This document shows positions 42,704 to 51,978 of a stretch of 64,000 nt of DNA, one piece after another; within the stretch, counting starts at the first letter, position 1; each line of letters begins with the position of its first letter. Made by a program: the position numbers and the translations under genes. Origin of the DNA: Rhizobium sp. BK251 (GTDB lineage: Bacteria > Pseudomonadota > Alphaproteobacteria > Rhizobiales > Rhizobiaceae); assembly GCF_004345245.1 (NCBI RefSeq), contig NZ_SLUQ01000009.1, positions 372,001 to 436,000 on the forward strand, read 5' to 3'. The notes beneath the pieces are model-generated. The model saw nothing but the letters and a program-made list of their open reading frames with translations. It had not been told where the DNA came from and did not search any database.

Positions 42704-43918
42704 ATGCAGACCGGAAATGTGACGACGCCTTTCGGGCGGCGGTCGATGACGCTTGGCATGCTGGCAAGTCAGCTCCATGCGGAGGAGATCGCCCCCGACA
42801 AGGCAATCGACAAATGGAAGATCTTTCGTTGGCTATGCGAGGCGAGGGAACGCATCGGTGTTTCCGATCGTGCGCTTGCTGTGCTGAATGCGCTGCTCAG
42901 CTTCCATCCGAAGAACGAGATCTCGGAGGAGAGCGGGCTTGTGGTATTTCCCTCCAATGCGCAGCTGACGCTTCGCACGCACGGGATGACCGGAACGACA
43001 CTGCGACGGAACCTGGCTCAGTTGGTCGATGCAGGTCTCATCATCCGCAAGGATAGCCCCAACGGCAAGCGCTACGCCCGCAAGACCGGCAGCGGCGACA
43101 TCAGTGAGGCTTTCGGCTTCAGCCTGGCGCCTCTCGTGGTTCGCGCTGAAGAGATCGAAGCTATGGCCACCGAGATTGCCGCTGAGCGACAGCATCTGCG
43201 GCGGCTGAAGGAGCGCCTGTCTCTCTGCCGTAGGGATATTTCGAAGCTCATCGAGACTGCACTGGAGGAGCAGATTCCAGGCGAGTGGTTCGAAATGCAG
43301 TTCCACTTCCGGGCGCTTGTATCAGGCATTCCTCGCTCGCCGGACGCAGAAATGCTCGAAGAGCTCCTGCGCGACCTGGAAGCCTTCAGGGATCAGGTGG
43401 TCAACAGCCTGGAAATGAAGATAAAAACAGAAAAAACGCACTCCAATGACAGCCAAAGCGGTCGGCACATACAGAATTCAAACCCCAACTCAACTTATGA
43501 ATCTGAACCACGCTCTGAAAAAGAGCTGGGCGCGACAGCCGAGCCCAGGCCGGACCGGATCGCAGAGCCGCCTAAATCGTTCCCGCTGGCAATGGTGCTG
43601 CAGGGCTGCCCGGAAATCGTGCCATACGGGCCAGGCGGCGCTATTTCAAGCTGGCGTGACCTGATGGGGGCCGCGGTGGTGGTCCGATCGATGCTTGGCG
43701 TCAGCCCGAGCGCCTATCAACGGGCCTGCGAGGTGATGGGCGCCGAAAATGCTGCTACAGTGATCGCCTGCCTCCTCGAAAGGGCAGGGCACATAAACTC
43801 GGTTGGTGGCTATCTGCGCGATCTTACGCGGCGGGCCGAGGAAGGTGAATTTTCGATTGGCCCGATGCTGATGGCCCTCATCAGGTCCAATGGGCCAGTC
43901 GCGAGGAAGGCGGGGTAG
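42704..43918 (+). CDS. repC: Replication initiator RepC
   Basis: A 404-residue replication initiator. The N-terminus MQTGNVTTPFGRRSMTLGMLASQL is the typical rhizobial RepC start, so ATG 42704 is preferred over GTG 42695; GAGG lies 8 nt upstream of it. Conserved blocks are KWKIFRWLCEARERIGVSDRALAVLNALLSFHPKNEIS and LRRNLAQLVDAGLIIRKDSPNGKRYARK. In this plasmid family the replication origin is inside repC, and its AT-rich centre (about 43420-43510) is the likely oriV. Confidence 0.95.
   Translation: MQTGNVTTPFGRRSMTLGMLASQLHAEEIAPDKAIDKWKIFRWLCEARERIGVSDRALAVLNALLSFHPKNEISEESGLVVFPSNAQLTLRTHGMTGTTLRRNLAQLVDAGLIIRKDSPNGKRYARKTGSGDISEAFGFSLAPLVVRAEEIEAMATEIAAERQHLRRLKERLSLCRRDISKLIETALEEQIPGEWFEMQFHFRALVSGIPRSPDAEMLEELLRDLEAFRDQVVNSLEMKIKTEKTHSNDSQSGRHIQNSNPNSTYESEPRSEKELGATAEPRPDRIAEPPKSFPLAMVLQGCPEIVPYGPGGAISSWRDLMGAAVVVRSMLGVSPSAYQRACEVMGAENAATVIACLLERAGHINSVGGYLRDLTRRAEEGEFSIGPMLMALIRSNGPVARKAG
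43420..43510. other. AT-rich stretch in repC, probable oriV region
   Basis: Within repC a conspicuously AT-rich segment (AAGATAAAAACAGAAAAAAC and following) encodes a polar, low-complexity linker (KIKTEKTHSNDSQSG). Origins of repABC plasmids map to such a region of repC, so this is the most likely oriV. Boundaries are approximate. Confidence 0.5.
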
Positions 43919-44053
43919 GGGAGTGCCGTTGCAGCTTGAAGAAGAGACCATCTTGCCAAATGCACGCGTTGGCGGCTTATATTCAGAACTTGCTAATACC
44001 TTGCATGTATCAGTTTTGCGATTGAAAAATCTCTTCTGGGCGGTGGTCTGGTG

Positions 44054-45484
44054 ATGTCGGGGGAAATGGACCAGAATTTCATGCCCGTACTTCCGGAGGG
44101 GGAGCGCCCGGAAACAGGCGGCGAGGGTCTTGTCGCGCTTCGAATTGAGGACAAGGACCGGCTGACCGGCCTGTGGAATCGTCCCTGGATCGAGCAGTTG
44201 CTGAGAGACACGCTCGGCCGGAAGGATGCCGCAACGATCATCCTTCTCGATCTGGACGGGCTGAAGGAGATCAACGCAGGTTTCGGCCACGATGTCGGCG
44301 ACGAGCTGCTGCAGGGTGTGGCGGGGCGGTTGCCGTCCGCCGCAGGCGGCAACGCAGTCGTTGCGCGATTTGGTGGCGACCGCTTCGCAATCCTTTTGGG
44401 CGGGGACGTCGGATCGAACGGGGCGAACGACTACGCCTCGCAACTCCTTGACGAACTGGGTCGGCCCTTCGACATTGCAGGACATGTGTTCCACCTCGGG
44501 GCAAGCGCTGGGCTCGCTCGGGCGCCGGCGCATGGCGAGGATGCCGAGGAATTGATCATCAGCGCCGACCTTGCGCTGCTGCGGGCCAAGCAATCCGGCG
44601 GGCGAACCTGGCGAATGTTCGCGCCTGAGACACTCGACGAAACCGCTGCGCGGCGCTCCCTGCAGGCCGAGTTGCTGCGCGCGCTGCGAAACGAGGAGCT
44701 GGTGCTGCATTACCAGCCACAGGTTTCGCTGAATGACGGACGCATGACCGGTGTCGAAGCCCTCATTCGCTGGCACCATCCCAAGCGCGGGCTCCTGCTG
44801 CCTGGCGATCTGCTGATGGCTCTCGAGACCAGTTCTCTCGCTCTTGAAATAGGCTGGTGGGTGCTGGACGAGGCATGCAGGCAGATGGCTGCCTGGCGCG
44901 ATGCCGGCGTGCCGGCATTCAAGGTTGGCGTCAACTTGTTCCAGGAGCAGTTTCGCGCGGGCGTGCTTCTGCAGCAGATCCGTGAAATGCTCGCGCGCCA
45001 TCGGCTTCAGCCGAATATGCTTGAGCTGGAGGTGACGGAGACGGTCGCGTTGAACGACGATGGACGCCTGCTATTGACGATGCGAGAGTTGCGCGAACTC
45101 GGCGTCGGCATTGCTTTCGACGACTTCGGAACCGGCTATGCTTCGCTGAGCTCGCTGCAGAGGTTTCCACTGACGACGCTGAAAGTCGACCGCAGCTTCG
45201 TGGGAGATCTGCTGACGAACCCACAGGACGTCGCGATAACGCGGGCAATCATTACCCTTGGCAACGAGCTTGGCCTGGAGACAATTGCGGAGGGCATCGA
45301 GACGCTCGATCAGGAAATCATGCTGCGCAATCTGGGGTGCAGGACAGGGCAGGGGTATCGCTATGGCAAGGCGATGCCAGCCAAAGAAATCGCCTTGCTT
45401 TGCGGCGCTCTGCGAACGGCCGCGTCGGAAGCGGAAAAGGCGGATCTGCTGCACGCCTCGATTCCGACACCAGAAGCCGGCTAG
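44054..45484 (+). CDS. Degenerate GGDEF plus EAL domain protein
   Basis: A 476-residue cyclic-di-GMP protein without transmembrane or sensor domain. The GGDEF motif is changed to GGDRF (107-111), so diguanylate cyclase activity is doubtful. The EAL domain keeps EAL (235-237), LEVTET, FDDFGTGYASL, LKVDRSF and AEGIET, so phosphodiesterase activity is plausible. The expected catalytic asparagine is in GVNLFQEQF. GTG 44051 and ATG 44066 are alternative starts. It lies 135 bp after repC. Confidence 0.9.
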   Translation: MSGEMDQNFMPVLPEGERPETGGEGLVALRIEDKDRLTGLWNRPWIEQLLRDTLGRKDAATIILLDLDGLKEINAGFGHDVGDELLQGVAGRLPSAAGGNAVVARFGGDRFAILLGGDVGSNGANDYASQLLDELGRPFDIAGHVFHLGASAGLARAPAHGEDAEELIISADLALLRAKQSGGRTWRMFAPETLDETAARRSLQAELLRALRNEELVLHYQPQVSLNDGRMTGVEALIRWHHPKRGLLLPGDLLMALETSSLALEIGWWVLDEACRQMAAWRDAGVPAFKVGVNLFQEQFRAGVLLQQIREMLARHRLQPNMLELEVTETVALNDDGRLLLTMRELRELGVGIAFDDFGTGYASLSSLQRFPLTTLKVDRSFVGDLLTNPQDVAITRAIITLGNELGLETIAEGIETLDQEIMLRNLGCRTGQGYRYGKAMPAKEIALLCGALRTAASEAEKADLLHASIPTPEAG

Positions 45485-45558
45485 ATAGGCGCGTGGGAGC
45501 GCTGCTCTTGACGCTTTCTCCACGTTTTTCGGTTAAGATACGAGACGATCTACAGAAA

Positions 45559-45583
45559 GTCCGATAAGCCAAGCTTATCGGAC
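45559..45583. repeat. Perfect 11-bp inverted repeat
   Basis: GTCCGATAAGC (45559-45569) and GCTTATCGGAC (45573-45583) with a CAA centre lie between the GGDEF-EAL and DUF1403 genes and are followed by ATTATATT. It lacks a T-tract, so a site-specific recombination or protein-binding site is as likely as a terminator. Confidence 0.7.
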
Positions 45584-45650
45584 ATTATATTGGTTCGACG
45601 GGCTGTGCGGTTTTGTGGGAGGTTGATGGCATAAACCGCGCACCCGATCT

Positions 45651-46614
45651 ATGCTGACGGACATGGATTCGATTGCCAGAGCACAAATGGCATCACCCAC
45701 ATGGTCGGCGAGCTTGCCGGGCTGGACATTGGCGCGCGGTCGCGACGTCGGCGAGCACGACGCGGTCTTTGCGGCCGGTATTGCCCTGAAATCGCTTGAT
45801 GATCTGATTCGCGCAGACCCACCGTGGATCGGTTGTTGGTGCGATCGTCTGGCCCTCAAATCGGCCGCTGTCGCCGCCGGGATGCTCGGCCGAAGTGAAG
45901 AAGAATATGCGCTGCGCGACGCCGTCTTGTTGATGCCGGAATACGGCGACCCAGGGCCGGCCGGAAGGCTGTTTCTGGCCACACGATTGCTGGCCCGTCA
46001 ATCTCGGATGCCGGGCACCCCGTTCGTCAAGGAACTGGCGACGTTGTTTTCGATCCGATGGGACGACGACCTTGCGTCGATTACCGATCTCATCGATACG
46101 GCGATCCAGTCCGGGCGTGCTGCACCCCTTGTGGTCGCCGATCTGATATCTGCGATCACGAGCCTTCGCGCGGACGCTGAAGTTCTTGCCCTTGGTCTGG
46201 GGGAGGTGGTGCTGGCGGTCAAGCTGAAATGGCCGAAGCCAGTTCCTCTGTTGCTGCCCACGCGATTTGGCTCGGCCTTCCGGACTACCGGCGGGCGAGG
46301 CAGGGCGCGACCGGGAGAGCCGGCCTATCCGAAGGCAATCTGCTTGGCGGTGGTCAGCAGCGTCGAAGCGGCGCTCCAATCTGCCCCCGACATTGATCGC
46401 CGTGCCGCTCGGTTGATGGCAGCAGTGCCGAAGGTGAGGACCAAGGGGGGCGATGCGGTTATCCAAAAGCTACGCAATGAAGACGATTCCGGCCTCGGCG
46501 CCGGGCTTCAATCTGTCACGCTGGGCAGCCACTCGACTGTTTGAGCGACTGGAGAGTTTCGAGGCTTTACGAGAAGTTTCCGGCCGCTCTTCATTCCGCA
46601 TGTACGGGTTATGA
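45651..46614 (+). pseudogene. DUF1403-family gene, frameshifted near its 3' end
   Basis: The reading frame from ATG 45651 matches DUF1403 (WTLARGRDVGEHDAVFAAGIALKSLDDLIR; DPGPAGRLFLATRLLA; FGSAFRTTGGRGRARPGEPAYPKAICLAVV). It then leaves the family at about 46478-46487, ending early at 46544. The expected C-terminus (FNLSRWAATRLFERLESFEA then SGRSSFRMYGL) is intact in the next frame and stops at 46612-46614, overlapping the scpB ATG. A one- or two-base indel therefore broke the gene. Function of DUF1403 is unknown; it is typical of rhizobial plasmids next to scpB. Confidence 0.85.
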
Positions 46615-47326
46615 AGATGGCAAGATCCTCGGAAACTCAAACCAAAAGGCGGCTATCGCGAGATCGAAGGCAGGACGTTCTCTTTGATCGCGAGCTTGAG
46701 GATCTGCCGTCGGGGTTGCGGTGGCGAGAATGGATACTACGGGTCGAGGCGGTAATTTTCGCTTCGGCCGAGCGGGTTGGTCGCGAGACGCTGGCGCGGG
46801 TGGTCGGCAAAGATTGCAGCATTGATCTGCTGATTGAAGATCTTGTCGAGGAACTGCGTGACCGGCCGTATGAGTTGGTGCCGGTCGCCGGGGCTGGCAG
46901 CATCGGACCCGCCCGCGGTTCGCTGAGACAATCCGGGCTTCGTCGGCGCCGACCAGAGGAGGGGCGGCAGCGCTGTCGGAGTTCGACGCGATGGTGCTGA
47001 TGGCGGTGGGATATTTCCAGCCGGTCACCCGCAGTGAGCTATCGAAGATTTTTGGCAAGGAGGTGAGCCGTGACGTGATCGGCAATTTGCGGTGTGCGGG
47101 TTTCATCGGCTCCGGGCCGCGCAGCCCGACGCCGGGTGCGCCCTATACGTATGTGACCACGCCGTATTTTCTTTCCGCCTTCGGCATGGACACGCTGCGC
47201 GACCTGCCTAACATCGAAGCGCTCGAGGACGCCGGCCTGCTCAGCCGACACGCGGTTCAAAACGAAATCGCCGGCTCGGAGGGCGGCGAAAGCGAGACGG
47301 ACGAAGAAGCGTCCTTTGTCGAGTGA
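46611..47326 (+). pseudogene. scpB: SMC-Scp complex subunit ScpB, frameshifted
   Basis: The first part (DRELEDLPSGLRWREWILRVEAVIFASAERVGRETLARVVGKDCSIDLLIEDLVEELRDRPYELVPVAG) and the second part (GWQHRTRPRFAETIRASSAP, then MVLMAVGYFQPVTRSELSKIFGKEVSRDVI and PGAPYTYVTTPYFLSAFGMDTLRDLPNIEALEDAGLL) are in different frames. The join is at the GGGG run 46890-46893, and one missing G would explain it. ScpB is a kleisin-associated chromosome-organisation factor. Its start overlaps the end of DUF1403 (ATGA). Confidence 0.85.
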
Positions 47327-47834
47327 TGCCGATCGTTTCCAGCCGCGCGGCCATCAGCGCCGGGCTGACCAGCATCGCCACCGAGGCAAGCGCGATCGAC
47401 AGGCCGAGCTTCATCGGGAAGAGCAGCAATTGATCGAACAAAACGCTGTCGAAATAGGCGACTGCGGCGCTGCCGTCGGGCCGGTGGAAAGGCCATACGA
47501 CCGCCTCCGCCTTATTCTGAACGTCTGTGCTGCCGACCGGCTCAATACTGGGAACACCTGTGGGAATCGGTTCACCACTAGCACCGTTTATCGAAATGGA
47601 TAGCTGGCTCCGGCGGTAACAATCAACTTAACACCTACGCTACAGATTCCGTGATGACCGCAGGCAAGATGCTCGTCGCCATCATCGAAACATGTCGACC
47701 CTACGCACCACATGCCCTTATGACCACACAACTGGTGGACGGAGGAGTAACCGGGCTGAAGCCGTGCGTCTTGAGGGGGCATGATCGCCTTAAAAGCATC
47801 GGCTGCCGCCCCTCAATCTGCTAACAAGCATCCG
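47327..47834. other. Gap with a membrane-protein remnant, island boundary
   Basis: No intact gene is seen over these 508 bp. On the minus strand about 47520-47332 encodes a hydrophobic piece (WPFHRPDGSAAVAYFDSVL and then LFPMKLGLSIALASVAMLV) with no credible start or end, so it looks like a fragment of a lost membrane protein. The remainder to 47834 is less GC-rich and shows no recognisable feature. It marks the border between the replicon backbone and the defence-type island. Confidence 0.45.
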
Positions 47835-48488
47835 TCAGGCTGCTGCTGCCTCGTAGTTGAAAGAGGTCAAGCTGCTGAACTTTGGTGGTTCGACGTTGAT
47901 TGGCTCTTGTATGTCATAAACACCGCCACCTTCCAGGTTAGGGTTACCCTTCTGGAGAGGGAAATTACGCAGGTTCGCGAACGGTGAAGCCTGTAGATAG
48001 TCGTGGAGTTTACAGAAACCCCGCGCCATCGCCGCGATCTGCTCGATCCTCGCGTCGTCAGCAAAGTAATTCAATGTGTTGCACTCGCCAAACAGGATCA
48101 AAACGACCTGGTCGTCCCGGCCGAGAAATGGCATGGCGAGCCATGACTTTGCATTGGGCTTATCTTCACCCAGCGCCTGTTGGAGCGCTTCATCGCTTTC
48201 TTGAAAACCGGTCCGATAGATCTTCTGGTTGCCGTAGGCCTCTCCCATGATGCCCTCGTTGACCGGGAACGTCCGACCTGCGGTCGGTTTTGCGGTTTTA
48301 TCTAACGGGAGATAGGAGCATACCTGCTGCAGGAATTCCTGGCCCTCTCGGTTCATAACACGATGGATCGTAAGGCGCAGGTTTTCGACCGGACTTGCAG
48401 AAAGCAAGCCTTCGACAGCAGACAAGAATGGAAGAACCGCCATTTGAGAGGCGGGCGGCACAGGCTCGGGGTTCTTAAACGAGTTCAT
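47835..48488 (-). CDS. GAF-domain protein
   Basis: A 217-residue protein with one GAF-like sensor fold: GLLSASPVENLRLTIHRVM, then FPVNEGIMGEAYGNQKIYRT and SWLAMPFLGRDDQVVLILFGE, ending ARIEQIAAMARGFCKLHDYL. The last 50 residues are unstructured with ENL-type proline-rich text. It has no effector domain. ATG overlaps the stop of the FAD-oxidoreductase gene (ATGA), so the two proteins are co-translated and may form a sensor/effector pair. No specific function is recognised. Confidence 0.72.
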   Translation of the reverse strand: MNSFKNPEPVPPASQMAVLPFLSAVEGLLSASPVENLRLTIHRVMNREGQEFLQQVCSYLPLDKTAKPTAGRTFPVNEGIMGEAYGNQKIYRTGFQESDEALQQALGEDKPNAKSWLAMPFLGRDDQVVLILFGECNTLNYFADDARIEQIAAMARGFCKLHDYLQASPFANLRNFPLQKGNPNLEGGGVYDIQEPINVEPPKFSSLTSFNYEAAAA

Positions 48489-49810
48489 GATCTATCCTCA
48501 GCAGTCGGGAAATATCCCGGTTTCCAGTACCGTTCCGGATGTTGCGCCTGCGTCGTTCCCATTTCCGCGAACTTGTCTGCTACAAAATTATAGTCGTTGA
48601 ATATGAGTTTCAAATGACTCTCAGTATCGCAACCGTGCCGGCATAATACATGATCAGTGCTGATGTGCGCGCTTGAAATTGCTTCATCGAGCGGTCGCCG
48701 GCTGATCGAGATCGCACCGCAACGGTACAATAGATAGATCAGAATGCGGTTTAGCACAGAACTCGTCGGGCCAAAAATATTATCGAGATCGTTCGGCTCG
48801 TCTAAATTTTTGCCAGCAATGTGAAGGGTGACCGCGGTATCCTTACGCAATCGTTTGCGAAGCGCGGCTTTAGGACCTCTCAGAAGCGTGTCTTCGATGT
48901 TCGCGAAATATGGCAACAGGCCATCGTTTTCGCGTCCTTTCAGGTACATTCGCAGATGTTCTTCGGTCGCCTCGAGGGTGTCACCGAACAGTTCGTAGAG
49001 GATCGTGTCTTGGCGGAAGCGCTCTATCGTCAGTCGGCAGACATCGACAAGTGCTCCATCACCTGATCCCGAAACCAGATATCTTCTGCGATCAACCGTC
49101 AGACCTGGCTGCCCAAGTTGCTCATTGCGCCAATACGAGTTTGTGTTGAACTGATTAGTCCGCTCCCAGCCGAAGCCTGCGGCGAAAATAATTGTATCGA
49201 ATCTGTCGGTCCGACCCTCGCTCTCGCCCTGCGTGAAATATTGATCATTTACGACGACATTCGTTCCGATAAATCGGATTTCCTTCGTAGCCGCCTGCAC
49301 TTGCAGGTGATGAACGCCGACCAATGCCCGCAACCGCTTCTTCCCATAGGCCTCGCAGTAACGGGCGAACCCGTCCAGCAAAATTCGAGCGACGTCCGAA
49401 GCCCGGCCTTCGCTCCAATTGAGGATAGGCAAAGAGGCACTCGGCGCTCTGCTCCCCCAACTTGGCCAAGCGTAGAGGCTTGGATGCAGCCATCGCCCAT
49501 CACATCCCTGCTGAACCGGACATAGATCCCACTCCTTCTCGAACAATGTGATCGAGGTTCCGTTGTCACACGCGAGCAACGCTGCGGTTGTCGTCAAACC
49601 AGCGGCGCCCGCCCCGATTACGGCAACACGGCCAAGGCCGCGAGCGCCCGATCTGTGCTGTTCAACCAGAGCCCAGACAAGGTTATGGGCTCGAACTTGC
49701 TGGTTATAGAGCGTCACGCCGCGTTCTTTGACCCCGATGGCGAAAATCCCGTCGCTGATCTCGAAGGTTTTTAGAATATCTGCTGGGCTCTTCTGCTGGG
49801 CTGCACTCAT
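48485..49810 (-). CDS. FAD/NAD(P)-binding oxidoreductase of unknown role
   Basis: A 441-residue Rossmann-type flavoprotein. The dinucleotide motif VAVIGAGAAGLTTTAALLA is at about 62-80, a second-strand acidic block is SITLFEKEWDLCPVQQG, and a later motif is FDTIIFAAGFGWERTN followed by RRYLVSGSGDGALVDVCRL. The C-terminal third (HISTDHVLCRHGCDTESHLKLIFNDYNF) is unfamiliar. ATG 49810 is chosen; the frame upstream is not homologous. Coupled to the GAF gene, it has the compact two-gene look of a defence or stress-signalling module, but this is inference. Confidence 0.75.
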   Translation of the reverse strand: MSAAQQKSPADILKTFEISDGIFAIGVKERGVTLYNQQVRAHNLVWALVEQHRSGARGLGRVAVIGAGAAGLTTTAALLACDNGTSITLFEKEWDLCPVQQGCDGRWLHPSLYAWPSWGSRAPSASLPILNWSEGRASDVARILLDGFARYCEAYGKKRLRALVGVHHLQVQAATKEIRFIGTNVVVNDQYFTQGESEGRTDRFDTIIFAAGFGWERTNQFNTNSYWRNEQLGQPGLTVDRRRYLVSGSGDGALVDVCRLTIERFRQDTILYELFGDTLEATEEHLRMYLKGRENDGLLPYFANIEDTLLRGPKAALRKRLRKDTAVTLHIAGKNLDEPNDLDNIFGPTSSVLNRILIYLLYRCGAISISRRPLDEAISSAHISTDHVLCRHGCDTESHLKLIFNDYNFVADKFAEMGTTQAQHPERYWKPGYFPTAEDRS

Positions 49811-50227
49811 GTCGGGTTCCGGAAATGTGGAAGATGGTCCAGGCAGGCAGCACGACCAGGTTACTTCGCGCTGCCGGCTCGATGTCAAAAATCATTCACT
49901 ATCGCGGCATGCCTGCCATGTCAGGCGCTCTTTGAATGCCCGACAGTGCTCGACATAAACGCGGGGCGCCCAAAGACCAAGTGCCGTGTTAAGCGAATGG
50001 ACGCGCAACCGGACCTTGGCGATATCGCCCTTATCGTCTTCAGCGAAATGACGGTTTCCTACAGGACATCGCAAGCTAAAGGAAAAGCTCCGCGTTTTTG
50101 GCGTCGCATGCGGCGTGAAGTCCGCCGTTAATGAAACTCAAAAGTGCAATTCTATAGTAGCAAAACTCTTGGCTTCATGTCATCCGGCGATGGTGTTACG
50201 GCTTACGCTGCTGCTTCAGGAGGGGAA
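49811..50227. other. Divergent intergenic region at the start of the island
   Basis: This region of 417 bp separates the FAD-oxidoreductase gene (minus) from the PD-(D/E)xK gene (plus). A 60-codon minus-strand frame at 49892-50074 has no recognisable homology. No clear promoter, repeat or RNA was identified. Confidence 0.4.
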
Positions 50228-51448
50228 ATGGACCGGGAACTGTTCGTATTTGTCGATGAAACGACTTGGCCTCAATCCCTGGCTCTGCCAGCATTCCCCC
50301 CTGCGTTCGTAGCCGGTGCACAATTGTTCGACGTGAATATTCCAGCACTACTGCTCACAATCGGCTACCTCACAACACCTTCCCATGCATCCGGCGTTTC
50401 GCTAAGCGAATTCTGGGCATGGATTCGCTATCTTCATGCCGTCGCCGACACGCCTGACCTGCGCCTAACGCCAGCCTTTTTCGAGCTGGACGCTCACCAA
50501 AAAACCATCCTGAGTGACGATTTCGGAATGGGCGCACCGATTTACTGGCTTATGAACCGACTACAGCTCGGCCCCATCGCCGACGGGCGATACTTCATTG
50601 ATCGCGTTGCCGCATCAATTGGTGCAACAGCCACAAAGCCGAAAAAGCGCGGACCAGGAAAATCACCGGATTTCGTCGCCCAAGACATCAATGGTATCTG
50701 GCACATCATCGAGTGCAAAGGCACCCAGACGGGCAACGGCTATCGCGAGCAGCAATTAGGAGCACTTGGCCCGCCGCCGACCGGTGCCATCGCTCAAAAA
50801 CGAACCATCACTTTTCCACCCGGATATTCCGGCCAGCGACTGGCGTGCGGTCTCCAAATTGGAGTGCAAGGTGGCGCGCATGGCAGCAGCCTGAGGATTA
50901 TCGATCCGCCAGCAGAAGAAGAATTCTCGGTCGATGAGGACGACATGATCTACGCGGACGATGCCATCATCAGGGCCGCAAGTGCGAAGTCTTTGAGGCT
51001 TGCCGGCTTCGGAGCCAGTTCCGCAGCGATGTCCGCACCCTCCGGCGCAACTCCTCGATCCCGTCCAACCTCAGGACGTTACGAGCGCCTGCGCCAGGAA
51101 ATCGTGGGCGAGAAAAAGGCGCGCGCCGAGGACGAGCTAAAGAACAGGCGTGACCGGGCAGCATTTACCGCTGACAAACGACGTTACCTCGGTCGCCAGA
51201 TGGATTTTGATCTTCCAGCCCCGATTACAGTGGGAAGAAGCACCTTCCGATCCGTTCGGGTCCGGTATGGTGTCTCGGTCGACTTTCTAGGTGAACTGTC
51301 CAAACGTCCACTGGTCGAAGACCCTATCCAGGAGGTTGATCGTGATCTTGATGTCGCGAAAGAGCGAACCACCACAGATGCCGGTCGCAAAGGTGCTCGA
51401 ATGCATGTTGGCGAAGCCTTCGTCTCAGAAATCGATCTGCGTTCGTGA
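50228..51448 (+). CDS. PD-(D/E)xK nuclease-like protein
   Basis: A 406-residue protein with a restriction-endonuclease-like core: SPDFVAQDINGIWHIIECKG, in which D148, E162 and K164 form the PD-D/ExK triad. The flanking N-terminal 130 residues include WPQSLALPAF and FWAWIRYLHAV; the C-terminal 150 residues are charged and may be a targeting or scaffold part. ATG 50228 follows AGGAGGGG. It is the first gene of a plus-strand group with the GHKL ATPase and the DUF4338 protein. A nucleolytic effector role is inferred from the motif and neighbours. Confidence 0.78.
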   Translation: MDRELFVFVDETTWPQSLALPAFPPAFVAGAQLFDVNIPALLLTIGYLTTPSHASGVSLSEFWAWIRYLHAVADTPDLRLTPAFFELDAHQKTILSDDFGMGAPIYWLMNRLQLGPIADGRYFIDRVAASIGATATKPKKRGPGKSPDFVAQDINGIWHIIECKGTQTGNGYREQQLGALGPPPTGAIAQKRTITFPPGYSGQRLACGLQIGVQGGAHGSSLRIIDPPAEEEFSVDEDDMIYADDAIIRAASAKSLRLAGFGASSAAMSAPSGATPRSRPTSGRYERLRQEIVGEKKARAEDELKNRRDRAAFTADKRRYLGRQMDFDLPAPITVGRSTFRSVRVRYGVSVDFLGELSKRPLVEDPIQEVDRDLDVAKERTTTDAGRKGARMHVGEAFVSEIDLRS

Positions 51449-51657
51449 GTCAGCCGAAGCGCCGGCCCAGCCCACTTCGACGTTTCCGAGACGTCAGTCG
51501 ATTTGCGGACCTTCATGTGCACTCTAACAGGCTTATTGCAGAACTATCCGAGCGTCTCAAAAGCTCAGGGTCCCGCGCCGACCGTCCGACGCCTGCTGCG
51601 CCGAATCGTCTGGCAACGAGGCATCGTTTCGCCCGTCGTCAAAGAGACGTTGCGTGA
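51445..51657 (+). CDS. Possible small coupled ORF, 70 codons
   Basis: A GTG at 51445 overlaps the stop of the PD-(D/E)xK gene (GTGA). The encoded product is very arginine- and proline-rich and not recognisable, so it may be a chance frame. The overlap is the only positive evidence. Confidence 0.2.
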   Translation: MSQPKRRPSPLRRFRDVSRFADLHVHSNRLIAELSERLKSSGSRADRPTPAAPNRLATRHRFARRQRDVA

Positions 51658-51978
51658 CCTCCAAATATAACGACTCGCGGGGCCGCTAAGCCTTTTGGGA
51701 AGATAAGCCGCGCGGAGCCACGTCGCAGTCTCCGATGGTGACGACATCGACATGGATTAGAAATCGTTCCTTTCGCATGGGTCAGCGTTTCTCAATCGTT
51801 GCCATTCTCGCCGAGCAGACAAGTCCGGCTGTTGCCGTTCGTTCGAACCTAGTCAGAAGAGTGGAGCGAGAAGCAAAAAAGCTCCGTGGACCAGCTGACA
51901 ACTCTGCCGGATCACGTATGTTGACAACAATGTATTCGGATATTTTCACGATCGGACCAGCGTTCGAAAGGTTTGCAG
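51658..51978. other. Intergenic gap before the GHKL ATPase gene
   Basis: This gap of 321 bp contains no convincing gene. A 95-codon frame at 51735-52019 overlaps the ATPase start and has no recognisable domain. No repeat or terminator was seen. Confidence 0.35.

Noticed and set aside
43646..45001. 451-codon minus-strand frame across the 3' end of repC and the GGDEF-EAL gene
   Set aside because: It spans two genes and the gap between them with no homology; codon use fits the sense frames.
49892..50074. 60-codon minus-strand ORF upstream of the FAD oxidoreductase
   Set aside because: It has no recognisable domain and no ribosome site; a chance frame is more likely.
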